A stretch of DNA of 64,000 nt from Nocardioides sp. Root122 (GTDB taxonomy: Bacteria; Actinomycetota; Actinomycetes; Propionibacteriales; Nocardioidaceae): positions 83,773 through 147,772 of the forward strand of contig NZ_LMDE01000016.1 in assembly GCF_001425025.1 (NCBI RefSeq), given 5' to 3'. The translations under genes and the position numbers were made by a program. The stretch's first letter is position 1. Each line of letters starts with the position of its first letter. Below, one piece after another: positions 56,620-64,000 of the stretch. Under the pieces are notes generated by a model. That model was given only the letters and a program-made list of their open reading frames with translations, was not told where the DNA came from and did not search any database.

Positions 56620-57572
56620 CCGACTCCACGCACGACCCCGAGACCGTCCCGAGCCCCCGGCGGCCCGACCCCGCCAAGGCCCGCACGCTGGCTGCGGCGC
56701 TGCCATGGCTCAAGCGCTACCACGGCCAGACGATCGTGGTGAAGTACGGCGGCAACGCGATGACCGACGACGCGCTCAAGGTCGCGTTCGCCGAGGACAT
56801 CGCCTTCCTGCGCTTCGCCGGCTTCAAGCCCGTCGTCGTCCACGGCGGCGGCCCGCAGATCTCCCGGATGCTCGACAAGCTGGGCATCGAGTCCGAGTTC
56901 CGCGGCGGCCTCCGGGTCACCACGCCCGAGGCGATGGACGTCGTCCGGATGGTGCTGGTGGGCCAGGTGCAGCGCGAGCTCGTCGGGCTGATCAACCAGC
57001 ACGGTGCGCTCGCGGTCGGGCTCTCCGGCGAGGACGCCGGACTGTTCACCGCCGAGCCCACCAGCACCGTCGTCGACGGTGAGGAGGTCGACCTCGGCCT
57101 CGTCGGCGAGGTGGCGAAAGTACGGCCCGAGGCGGTGCTCGACCTGATCGAGGCCGGCCGGGTCCCTGTCGTCAGCTCGGTCGCGCCCGACGTGAACGGC
57201 GTGGTCCACAACGTCAACGCCGACACGGCGGCTGCCGCGCTCGCCGTCGCGCTCCGCGCCCAGAAGCTGATGGTGCTGACCGACGTCGAGGGCCTCTACC
57301 GCGACTACGGCAACTCCGACGACCTGATCCAGGAGATCAGCCCCGAGGCGCTGGGGGAGATGCTGCCGTCGCTCGACGCCGGCATGGTCCCCAAGATGCG
57401 TGCCTGCTACGAGGCGGTCACCCAGGGCGTTCCCCGCGCGACGGTCGTCGACGGTCGCGAGCCGCACGCCGTGCTCCTCGAGATCTTCACCGACGAGGGC
57501 GTCGGCACGCAGGTCCTGCCCGGTGCCGCGACGAAGATGCGCAAGCCGTACGCCGCTGAGGAGGAGGAGTGA
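56616..57572 (+). CDS. argB: ArgB, acetylglutamate kinase
   Basis: 318 residues. Kinase loop: IVVKYGGNAMTDDALKVAFAEDI, GFKPVVVHGGGPQISRMLDKLG, and VNADTAAAALAVALRAQKLMVLTDVEGLYRD. An acidic C-terminal tail (YAAEEEE) is extra. Phosphorylates N-acetylglutamate, the step feedback-inhibited by arginine in arginine-sensitive hexameric kinases. Overlaps argD by a few bases (TGATG). Confidence 0.94.
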   Translation: MTDSTHDPETVPSPRRPDPAKARTLAAALPWLKRYHGQTIVVKYGGNAMTDDALKVAFAEDIAFLRFAGFKPVVVHGGGPQISRMLDKLGIESEFRGGLRVTTPEAMDVVRMVLVGQVQRELVGLINQHGALAVGLSGEDAGLFTAEPTSTVVDGEEVDLGLVGEVAKVRPEAVLDLIEAGRVPVVSSVAPDVNGVVHNVNADTAAAALAVALRAQKLMVLTDVEGLYRDYGNSDDLIQEISPEALGEMLPSLDAGMVPKMRACYEAVTQGVPRATVVDGREPHAVLLEIFTDEGVGTQVLPGAATKMRKPYAAEEEE

Positions 57573-58777
57573 TGAGCGACATCCAGGAGCGCTACGCCGG
57601 CGCGGTCATGAACACCTTCGGCCCGCCCCAGCTCGCCCTCGTGCGCGGCAGGGGCGCGCACGTCTGGGACGCCGACGGCAAGGAGTACGTCGACCTGCTC
57701 GGCGGCATCGCCGTCAACGCGCTCGGGCACGCCCACCCCGCCCTGGTCGAGGCGGTGACGACCCAGCTCTCGACCCTGGGCCACGTCTCGAACTTCTTCG
57801 CCACCGAGCCCCAGGTTGCCCTCGCGGAGCGGCTCGTCGCGCTGCTCGGCTGGGGCGAGGAGGCCCGGGTCTTCTTCAGCAACTCCGGCACCGAGGCCAA
57901 CGAGGCTGCCCTCAAGCTCACCCGCCGCACCGGCCGGACCCGGCTGGTCGCCGCACAGGGCTCCTTCCACGGCCGCACGATGGGCGCCCTCGCGCTCACG
58001 TCGAAGGCCGCCTACCGCGAGCCGTTCGAGCCGCTGCCCGGCGACGTCACCTTCGTGCCGTACGACGACGTGGCAGCGCTCGAGGCCGCCGTCGACGACA
58101 CGGTCGCCGCGATCGTGCTCGAGCCCGTCCAGGGCGAGGCCGGTGTCGTCGTGCCAGGTGCGGACTACCTCGCTGCAGCGCAGCGCATCGCCCACGACCA
58201 CGGCGCGCTCCTCTGGCTCGACGAGGTGCAGACCGGCATCGCCCGGACCGGTGCGTGGTTCGCGCACCAGCTCCTCGACGGCGTCCAGCCCGACGTCGTC
58301 ACCCTGGCCAAGGGACTCGGCGGTGGCATCCCGATCGGAGCGACCGTCGCCCGCGGCGCGGCTGCCACGCTCCTGCAGCCTGGCAACCACGGCACCACCT
58401 TCGGCGGGAACCCTGTCGCCGCGGCGGCGGCGCTCGCGGTGCTCGACACCATCGAGGCCGAGGGCCTGCTGGAGGCCGTGGTCGCCCGCGGTGACCAGCT
58501 CGCCGCGCTGCTGGCCGAGCAGGCCGGCGTCGTGGAGGTGACCGGGGCCGGCCTGATGCGCGGCGCCGAGCTCGACGGCCCCTACGCCACCCAGGCGGTC
58601 GCCGCCGGGCGCGAGGCGGGCTTCATCCTCAACGCCACCGGCCCCACCCGCTTGCGCTTCGTGCCGCCCCTGGTGATCACCGCCGACGACCTCGACGCAC
58701 TCTCCGCGGCCCTGCCGGCCGTCCTCGACCACGCTCGCTCCGCAGCCCAGCACGACCAGATGAGGCCCACGCCATGA
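57572..58777 (+). CDS. argD: ArgD, acetylornithine aminotransferase
   Basis: 401 residues from ATG 57572 with a GAGGAGGAG site directly before it (GTG at 57569 also possible). Class III PLP aminotransferase: FFSNSGTEANEAALKLTRR, LVAAQGSFHGRTMGALALTS, LWLDEVQTGIARTG, and the Schiff-base lysine in VVTLAKGLGGGIPIGA. NHGTTFGGNPVAAAAAL completes the active site. Uses N-acetylornithine and glutamate. Confidence 0.94.
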   Translation: MSDIQERYAGAVMNTFGPPQLALVRGRGAHVWDADGKEYVDLLGGIAVNALGHAHPALVEAVTTQLSTLGHVSNFFATEPQVALAERLVALLGWGEEARVFFSNSGTEANEAALKLTRRTGRTRLVAAQGSFHGRTMGALALTSKAAYREPFEPLPGDVTFVPYDDVAALEAAVDDTVAAIVLEPVQGEAGVVVPGADYLAAAQRIAHDHGALLWLDEVQTGIARTGAWFAHQLLDGVQPDVVTLAKGLGGGIPIGATVARGAAATLLQPGNHGTTFGGNPVAAAAALAVLDTIEAEGLLEAVVARGDQLAALLAEQAGVVEVTGAGLMRGAELDGPYATQAVAAGREAGFILNATGPTRLRFVPPLVITADDLDALSAALPAVLDHARSAAQHDQMRPTP

Positions 58778-59697
58778 CCCGCCACTTCCTCCGTGACGAC
58801 GACCTGTCCCCGGCCGAGCTGCTCGAGGTGCTCGACCTCGCCGACACGCTCAAGGCCGCGCCCTTCGACCACAAGCCGCTCGCCGGCCCGCACACCGTGG
58901 CGCTGGTCTTCGACCGGCCCACGCTGCGCACCCAGGTCTCCTTCGCCGCCGGCATCGCCGAGCTCGGCGGCAACCCGATGACCGTCGACGGCGGCCTCGC
59001 GGCCATGGGCTCGCGAGAGGGCGTCGAGGACGTCGCCCGCGTCCTCGGCCGTCAGGCCTCGGCCATCGTGTGGCGCACCGCCCACCAGAGCGACGTGGTC
59101 ATGATGGCCGAGCACGCCGGCGTGCCCGTCCTCAACGCGCTCACCGACGAGTTCCACCCCTGCCAGCTCCTCGCCGACCTCCAGACCGTGCGTGAGCACA
59201 AGGGGCGGCTGGCCGGCGTCCGCGCCGCGTTCGTCGGCGACGGGGCCTGCAACATGGGCAACTCCTGGGTCCTCGCCGGCGCCGCCGCCGGCATGCACGT
59301 CGTGGTCGGCGCCCCCGAGGGCTTCTCGCCCGACGCCGACGTGGTGGCCAGGGCCCGCGAGATCGCCCAGGACACGGGCGGCTCGATCGAGCTGACCGCC
59401 GACCCGGCCGAGGCAGCAGGTGGGGCCGACGTGGTGGTCACCGACTCGTGGGTCAGCATGGGCCGTGAGGAGGAGTCCGCGGAGCGACTGCGGATCTTCC
59501 CGCCCTACGGTGTGACCGAGGAGCTGCTCGCGCACGCCGACCCGGAGGCCATCGTGATGCACTGCCTCCCGGCCTACCGCGGCAAGGAGATCGCCGAGGA
59601 CGTCATCGAGGGCCCGCAGTCGGTCGTCTGGGACGAGGCCGAGAACCGCCGGCACGCGCAGAAGGCCGTGCTGATGTGGCTCCTGGAGCGCCGATGA
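58774..59697 (+). CDS. argF: ArgF, ornithine carbamoyltransferase
   Basis: 307 residues. Carbamoyl-phosphate site FDRPTLRTQVSFAAGIAELGG (S/FxRTR class; here RPTLRTQVSF), HPCQLLADLQTV, and the ornithine-binding VMHCLPAYRGKEIAEDV. Also DSWVSMGREEE. Standard length. Coupled upstream by an ATGA overlap with argD and downstream to argR by another. Confidence 0.95.
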   Translation: MTRHFLRDDDLSPAELLEVLDLADTLKAAPFDHKPLAGPHTVALVFDRPTLRTQVSFAAGIAELGGNPMTVDGGLAAMGSREGVEDVARVLGRQASAIVWRTAHQSDVVMMAEHAGVPVLNALTDEFHPCQLLADLQTVREHKGRLAGVRAAFVGDGACNMGNSWVLAGAAAGMHVVVGAPEGFSPDADVVARAREIAQDTGGSIELTADPAEAAGGADVVVTDSWVSMGREEESAERLRIFPPYGVTEELLAHADPEAIVMHCLPAYRGKEIAEDVIEGPQSVVWDEAENRRHAQKAVLMWLLERR

Positions 59698-60239
59698 GCG
59701 CCGTCGCCCCGGTGACCAAGGGCGCCAGGCACGCGCGCATCATCGACATCGTGACCACCCATGCCGTGCGCTCGCAGACCGAGCTCGCCGACCTGCTGGC
59801 CGACCACGGCGTGCGGGTCACCCAGGCAACGCTCAGCCGCGACCTCGTCGAGCTCGACGCGGTCAAGGTGCGCAGCGCCGACGGCGCCCTGGTCTACGCC
59901 GTGCCGGGGGAGGGCGGCGACCGCACGGCCGTGGCCGCTCCCCGCGACAGCGCGGCCGGACGCGACCGGCTCGCCCGGCTCTGCGCCGAGCTGCTCGTCA
60001 GCGCCGAGGCCAGCGCCAACCTCGTCGTGCTCCGCACCCCGCCGGGTGCCGCGCAGTTCCTCGCCAGCGCCTTCGACAAGGCCGACGTCGGCGACATCCT
60101 CGGCACGATCGCGGGCGACGACACGGTCCTCCTGATCGGCCGGGACCCTGCAGGTGGCGACGCGCTCGCGCAGCGCTTCCTCGACCTGGCCAACCATCCG
60201 CACCACACCACTCCAGCACCAGCAAAGGACGACCAGTGA
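59694..60239 (+). CDS. argR: ArgR, arginine repressor
   Basis: 181 residues. N-terminal winged HTH: ARIIDIVTTHAVRSQTELADLL followed by GVRVTQATLSRDLVELDAVKVR, the SR-D recognition helix of ArgR. C-terminal arginine-binding oligomerisation domain from about 90: LVVLRTPPGAAQFLASAFDKA and ILGTIAGDDTVLLIGRD (the GD dipeptide binds arginine). Likely hexameric. Probably acts on the ARG box before argC, so the operon is autoregulated. Confidence 0.94.
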   Translation: MSAVAPVTKGARHARIIDIVTTHAVRSQTELADLLADHGVRVTQATLSRDLVELDAVKVRSADGALVYAVPGEGGDRTAVAAPRDSAAGRDRLARLCAELLVSAEASANLVVLRTPPGAAQFLASAFDKADVGDILGTIAGDDTVLLIGRDPAGGDALAQRFLDLANHPHHTTPAPAKDDQ

Positions 60240-61681
60240 GCAAGGTCCTGACCTCCCTCCCCGTCGGCGAGCGCGTCGGCATCGCCTTCTCCGGAGGCCT
60301 CGACACCTCCGTCGCGGTCGCGTGGATGCGCGACAAGGGGGCCGTGCCCTGCACCTACACCGCCGACATCGGCCAGTACGACGAGCCCGACATCTCCGGC
60401 GTGCCCACCCGTGCCATGCAGTACGGCGCCGAGCTGGCGCGCGCGGTCGACTGCAAGACGCAGCTGGTGGAGGAGGGCCTCGCGGCCCTGGCCTGCGGTG
60501 CCTTCCACATCCGCTCCGGCGGCCGGCAGTACTTCAACACCACGCCGCTGGGCCGCGCCGTGACCGGCACGATGCTCGTGCGTGCGATGCACGACGACGA
60601 CGTCAACATCTGGGGCGACGGCTCGACCTTCAAGGGCAACGACATCGAGCGGTTCTACCGCTACGGCCTGCTCGCGAACCCCGACCTGCGCATCTACAAG
60701 CCGTGGCTCGACGCCGACTTCGTCACCGAGCTCGGCGGCCGGCACGAGATGAGCGCCTGGCTCACCGAGCACGGCCTGCCCTACCGCGACAGCCAGGAGA
60801 AGGCGTACTCCACCGACGCCAACATCTGGGGCGCGACCCACGAGGCGAAGACGCTGGAGCACCTCGACGTCTCCCTCGAGGTCGTCCAGCCGATCATGGG
60901 CGTGAAGTTCTGGGACCCGTCGGTCACCATCGAGACCGAGGACGTGACGATCCGCTTCGACCAGGGGCGCCCGGTCGCCATCAACGGCACGACGTACGAC
61001 GACCCGGTCGAGCTGGTCCACGAGGCCAACACCATCGGCGGCCGGCACGGGCTCGGCATGTCCGACCAGATCGAGAACCGCATCATCGAGGCCAAGTCCC
61101 GCGGTATCTACGAGGCTCCCGCCATGGCGCTGCTCTTCATCGCCTACGAGCGGCTCGTCAACGCGATCCACAACGAGGACACCGTCGCGCAGTACCACAA
61201 CGAGGGCCGCAAGCTCGGCCGGCTGCTCTACGAGGGCCGGTGGCTCGACCCGCAGGCCCTGATGATCCGCGAGTCCGTCCAGCGCTGGATCGCCTCGCTG
61301 GTCACCGGCGAGGTGACGCTGCGGCTGCGGCGCGGCGAGGACTACACGATCCTGCGCACCGACGGCCCGGCGTTCTCCTACCACCCCGACAAGCTCTCCA
61401 TGGAGCGCACCGAGAACGCCGCGTTCGGGCCGACCGACCGCATCGGCCAGCTCACCATGCGCAACCTCGACATCGCCGACTCGCGCGCCAAGCTCGAGCT
61501 CTACGCGGCCCAGCCGCTCGACCAGGGCCAGGTCCTCGTCGAGAACGGCACCCTCTACGGTGCGATCGAGGCCGGTGGGTTCGACAGGATCACCGGTCAC
61601 TCGCCCGCCGAGGAGGCCGAGGCGGGAGAGCTCGACGAGACAGCACTGGAGCACGCGGCGATGGAGTTCGGGACCGACTGA
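60236..61681 (+). CDS. argG: ArgG, argininosuccinate synthase (E. coli-type)
   Basis: 481 residues from GTG 60236. P-loop GIAFSGGLDTSVAVAWMRDKG and further blocks TPLGRAVTGTMLVRAMHDDD, NIWGDGSTFKGNDIERFYRYGLL, MGVKFWDPSVTIETED, GGRHGLGMSDQIENRIIEAKSRGIYEAP. These match E. coli ArgG almost phrase by phrase, not the shorter (about 400-residue) type usual in Streptomyces and mycobacteria. The C-terminus (DETALEHAAMEFGTD) is extended. Same reaction: citrulline plus aspartate. Possibly acquired by transfer. Confidence 0.94.
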   Translation: MSKVLTSLPVGERVGIAFSGGLDTSVAVAWMRDKGAVPCTYTADIGQYDEPDISGVPTRAMQYGAELARAVDCKTQLVEEGLAALACGAFHIRSGGRQYFNTTPLGRAVTGTMLVRAMHDDDVNIWGDGSTFKGNDIERFYRYGLLANPDLRIYKPWLDADFVTELGGRHEMSAWLTEHGLPYRDSQEKAYSTDANIWGATHEAKTLEHLDVSLEVVQPIMGVKFWDPSVTIETEDVTIRFDQGRPVAINGTTYDDPVELVHEANTIGGRHGLGMSDQIENRIIEAKSRGIYEAPAMALLFIAYERLVNAIHNEDTVAQYHNEGRKLGRLLYEGRWLDPQALMIRESVQRWIASLVTGEVTLRLRRGEDYTILRTDGPAFSYHPDKLSMERTENAAFGPTDRIGQLTMRNLDIADSRAKLELYAAQPLDQGQVLVENGTLYGAIEAGGFDRITGHSPAEEAEAGELDETALEHAAMEFGTD

Positions 61682-63117
61682 TGGCTGGAACAGGCACCAC
61701 CAACGAGGGATCGCTCTGGGGCGGCCGCTTCGCGAGCGGCCCCTCGCCGGAGCTGCAGGCGCTGTCGAGGTCGACGCACTTCGACTGGCAGCTCACCCCC
61801 TACGACCTCGCCGGCTCGCGCGCCCACGCCAACGCGCTGCACCGCGCCGGGCTGCTCACCGACGCCGACCACGCCGAGCTGCTGCGCGGCCTCGACGTGC
61901 TGGGGGAGCGCTACGCCGCCGGCGACCTGCACCCGACCGAGGGCGACGAGGACGTGCACGGAGCCCTCGAGCGGCTCCTGCTCGACCAGGTGGGGCCCGA
62001 GGTCGGCGGGCGGCTGCGTGCCGGGCGCTCGCGCAACGACCAGGTCGCCACCCTGTTCCGCGTCTACCTCCGCGACCACGCGCGCACGATCTCCGCGATG
62101 CTGCTCGACCTCGTCGACGTGCTCGCCGGACAGGCCGAGGAGCACGTCGGCCCTGGCCAGGAGACCGTCATGCCCGGTCGCACGCACCTGCAGCACGCGC
62201 AGCCGGTGCTGCTCTCGCACCACCTGCTGGCCCACGCGTGGCCGCTGCTGCGCGACGTCGAACGACTGCGCGACTGGGACGCCCGCGTCGCGGGCGACTC
62301 GCCCTACGGCTCCGGCGCGCTGGCCGGCCAGACCCTCGGTCTCGACCCCGAGGCGGTCGCGTCCGAGCTCGGCTTCTCCGGCTCGTCGGCCAACTCCATC
62401 GACGGCACAGCCGCCCGCGACTTCGCCGCGGAGTTCGCCTTCGTGACCGCCCAGGTCGGCGTGGACCTCTCGCGGCTCGCCGAGGAGGTCATCCTCTGGA
62501 CCACGCGCGAGTTCGACTTCGCGACGCTCCACGACTCCTGGTCGACGGGGTCGAGCATCATGCCGCAGAAGAAGAACCCCGACATCGCCGAGCTCGCGCG
62601 CGGCAAGGCCGGGCGGTTGATCGGCAACCTGTCCGGCCTGATGGCCACGCTCAAGGGCCTGCCGCTCGCCTACAACCGCGACCTCCAGGAGGACAAGGAG
62701 CCGGTCTTCGACTCGGTCCAGACCCTCGAGGTGCTGCTGCCCGCGGTCACCGGGATGGTCGCCACCCTCACCTTCAACGGGACACGGATGGCCGAGCTCG
62801 CGCCCCAGGGCTTCTCGCTCGCCACCGACGTCGCCGAGTGGTTGGTGCGCGAGGGCGTGCCGTTCCGCGACGCCCACGAGGTCGCCGGTGCCTGCGTACG
62901 CCGCTGCGAGGAGCTGGGCTGCGACCTGCCCGACCTCACCGACGAGCAGCTCGCCGCGATCTCGCCGTCCCTGACGCCCGCGGTGCGGTCGGTGCTGACC
63001 GTCGAGGGTTCCGTGGGCTCCCGGTCGGGGCGCGGGGGAACCGCGCCGGTCCGGGTGCGCGAGCAGCTCGACGAGCTCCGCGGCGTGAGCACCGCGCACC
63101 GTGCCCGCCTGGGCTGA
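61681..63117 (+). CDS. argH: ArgH, argininosuccinate lyase
   Basis: 478 residues, ATG overlapping the argG stop. Fumarase/ASL superfamily signature in STGSSIMPQKKNPDIAELARGK, with MPGRTHLQHAQPVLLSHHL (catalytic His) and GRSRNDQVATLFRVYLRDHA. Splits argininosuccinate to arginine and fumarate. Homotetramer in its relatives. Its 3' end overlaps the glycosylase start by 17 nt. Confidence 0.95.
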   Translation: MAGTGTTNEGSLWGGRFASGPSPELQALSRSTHFDWQLTPYDLAGSRAHANALHRAGLLTDADHAELLRGLDVLGERYAAGDLHPTEGDEDVHGALERLLLDQVGPEVGGRLRAGRSRNDQVATLFRVYLRDHARTISAMLLDLVDVLAGQAEEHVGPGQETVMPGRTHLQHAQPVLLSHHLLAHAWPLLRDVERLRDWDARVAGDSPYGSGALAGQTLGLDPEAVASELGFSGSSANSIDGTAARDFAAEFAFVTAQVGVDLSRLAEEVILWTTREFDFATLHDSWSTGSSIMPQKKNPDIAELARGKAGRLIGNLSGLMATLKGLPLAYNRDLQEDKEPVFDSVQTLEVLLPAVTGMVATLTFNGTRMAELAPQGFSLATDVAEWLVREGVPFRDAHEVAGACVRRCEELGCDLPDLTDEQLAAISPSLTPAVRSVLTVEGSVGSRSGRGGTAPVRVREQLDELRGVSTAHRARLG

Positions 63118-63667
63118 GGGCGACCCGCTCGAGGTCGCCCCGCGCCTGCTCGGTGCGGTGCTGACGCACGGGGGAGTCTCGGTCCGGATCACCGAGGTGG
63201 AGGCGTACGCCGGCCCGGACGACCCCGGCTCCCACGCGTTCCGGGGGCGTACGGACCGCAACGCGGTGATGTTCGGTCCGCCCGGGCGCCTCTACGTCTA
63301 CTTCATCTACGGCATGCACCACTGCGCGAACCTGGTCACCGGCGCCGACGGCGATCCCGGCGCCGTGCTGCTCCGCGCCGGTGAGGTGGTCGCTGGCCAT
63401 GACGTGGCACGGGCCCGCCGGCCGAGCAGCAGCGCACGCGACCTCGCCCGGGGACCGGCGCGCCTGTGCAGCGTCCTCGGCATCACCTTGGGCGACAACG
63501 GCGTACGTCCGGAGCTGGCGCCAGGGGAGCCCCCCGCCTCGATCAGCACCGGCCCACGGGTCGGCCTGCGCCTCGCAGCGGACCGTCCCTGGCGGTTCTG
63601 GGTGAGCGACGACCCGACGGTCAGCACCTACCGCCCGGCGGCACCACGTCGACGTACAGGCCGCTGA
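63101..63667 (+). CDS. DNA-3-methyladenine glycosylase (AAG/Mpg family)
   Basis: 188 residues from GTG 63101, inside the end of argH. AAG-fold motifs: VRITEVEAYAGPDDPGSHAFRG (catalytic Glu in EVEAYAG), RTDRNAVMFGPPGRLYVYFIYGMHHCANLV, and GPARLCSVLGITLGDNG. Removes alkylated bases in base-excision repair. Family members are about 200 residues, so this one is complete. Last gene before the rRNA operon. Confidence 0.9.
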   Translation: MPAWAEGDPLEVAPRLLGAVLTHGGVSVRITEVEAYAGPDDPGSHAFRGRTDRNAVMFGPPGRLYVYFIYGMHHCANLVTGADGDPGAVLLRAGEVVAGHDVARARRPSSSARDLARGPARLCSVLGITLGDNGVRPELAPGEPPASISTGPRVGLRLAADRPWRFWVSDDPTVSTYRPAAPRRRTGR

Positions 63668-63698
63668 CCTGCGGTTATGCGTGAAGTGCCACCCCGGT

Positions 63699-63726
63699 TT
63701 GGCATGTGCGGGGAGGACGGTCTAAT
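63699..63726 (+). promoter_or_regulatory. Candidate rrn promoter P1
   Basis: TTGGCA at 63699-63704 and TCTAAT at 63721-63726, separated by 16 bp. It lies about 270 bp before the window end. Confidence 0.45.
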
Positions 63727-63822
63727 GTTTCACCTGTCGCCGCAAGCGGCGCCGCTCCTGGCCAGAAGGCCAGCTGAGTCGGAAACCAGCTGCGACCACC
63801 GAAGCACGAAGATCCGCCGAGT

Positions 63823-63851
63823 TTGACGCGGAACGGAGCGCCCGGTAAGTT
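63823..63851 (+). promoter_or_regulatory. Candidate rrn promoter P2
   Basis: TTGACG at 63823-63828 and TAAGTT at 63846-63851 with a 17-bp spacer, a form typical of actinobacterial rRNA promoters. Confidence 0.6.
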
Positions 63852-63910
63852 TCTGCAGGTTGCCCCGCGACCGAACCGGCCCAGCCGGCAAGGATCGGGT
63901 GCGTCTGATA

Positions 63911-63930
63911 CTTGAGAACTCAACAGTGTG
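63911..63930 (+). promoter_or_regulatory. Conserved rRNA leader box
   Basis: CTTGAGAACTCAACAGTGTG, the sequence found about 80-100 nt before 16S rRNA in many high-GC Gram-positives, probably part of the anti-termination/processing leader. Confidence 0.7.
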
Positions 63931-64000
63931 TTTGATTAGTCGACGAATTAGTTTGTTATGCCCCGTTGACATCGTTTGCTGGCCTTTCTTTGTGGAGGGG

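Larger units (their letters stand above)
63668..64000 (+). other. rRNA operon promoter and leader region
   Basis: 333 bp without a protein gene. It contains two promoter candidates, a GC hairpin around 63740-63760, the conserved leader box at 63911-63930 and an AT-rich stretch before the window ends in TTTCTTTGTGGAGGGG. That resembles the sequence just before actinobacterial 16S genes, so the 16S should begin within a few bases to tens of bases to the right. Confidence 0.75.

Noticed and set aside
1..64000. CRISPR array, insertion sequence or prophage structural genes
   Set aside because: No regularly spaced repeats, no transposase with inverted repeats, and no capsid, tail or terminase genes found. 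The guaB1 island lacks any of these.
63960..64000. Start of 16S rRNA within the window
   Set aside because: The usual AGTTTGATCCTGGCTCAG does not appear before the last base; only the leader is present.

Overview
The window is very GC-rich chromosomal DNA, roughly 70% by eye. It has short intergenic gaps, many GTG starts and many ATGA/GTGA/TGATG stop-start overlaps. Gene content points to an actinobacterium, most likely close to Nocardioides (Nocardioidaceae): GuaB1-type IMPDH-family protein, a mycothiol-dependent maleylpyruvate isomerase-family protein, infC-rpmI-rplT followed by a SpoU methyltransferase and pheST, hisE-hisG followed by a PH-domain protein, argCJBDFRGH, and a typical actinobacterial rRNA leader. 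The genus is inferred from style and gene order, not proven.

Layout. 0.1-8.4 kb: an ABC-2 exporter (two permeases and an ATPase), a secreted CAP protein, a PEBP-family protein, a siroheme synthase, two SpoU RNA methyltransferases flanking a DedA protein, and peptide deformylase. 8.4-13 kb: a coupled pair of acyl-CoA dehydrogenases behind a perfect operator-like palindrome, a YiaA/B-type membrane protein and a PLP decarboxylase. 13.0-16.9 kb: a lower-GC insertion in the 5' end of guaB1, bounded by 24-bp near-repeats. It carries a controller-type HTH gene with a C-box, an ImmA/IrrE metallopeptidase module and a two-gene membrane/FlgT-C-like module. guaB1 itself continues intact after the insertion with a replacement start.

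18-30.4 kb: sulfotransferase, nucleosidase, NAD epimerase, orphan LysR effector domain, BCCT transporter, divergent family-A DNA polymerase, VanZ-like protein, flavodoxin with a polytopic membrane partner, secreted proteins, a sulfatase and tRNA-Leu(GAG). 30.5-38.5 kb: an M20 peptidase, then an FMN riboswitch driving ribD-ribE-pnuX-like-ribBA-ribH, followed by hisE-hisG. 38.5-42.3 kb: aldose epimerase, a small P-loop kinase, a PLP racemase/aldolase-fold protein and SseB. 42.3-53.5 kb: translation genes (infC with an AUC start, rpmI, rplT, SpoU, pheS, pheT) interrupted by a PAS histidine kinase and a two-component pair whose kinase is fused in frame to a DUF4173-type membrane protein. 53.5-64 kb: a mycothiol-type enzyme, the full arginine operon argC-J-B-D-F-R-G-H (with an E. 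coli-type ArgG), a DNA-3-methyladenine glycosylase, and the promoter/leader region of an rRNA operon whose 16S gene should begin just beyond the right edge.

The strongest candidate for something undescribed is the guaB1 insertion. It has the architecture of a small site-specific defence or regulatory island that restores its target gene, yet no recombinase gene is visible inside it. Other points of note are the kinase-DUF4173 fusion, a DNA polymerase with altered motif A and O-helix residues, and possible AUC start codons for infC and, more speculatively, a sulfatase.
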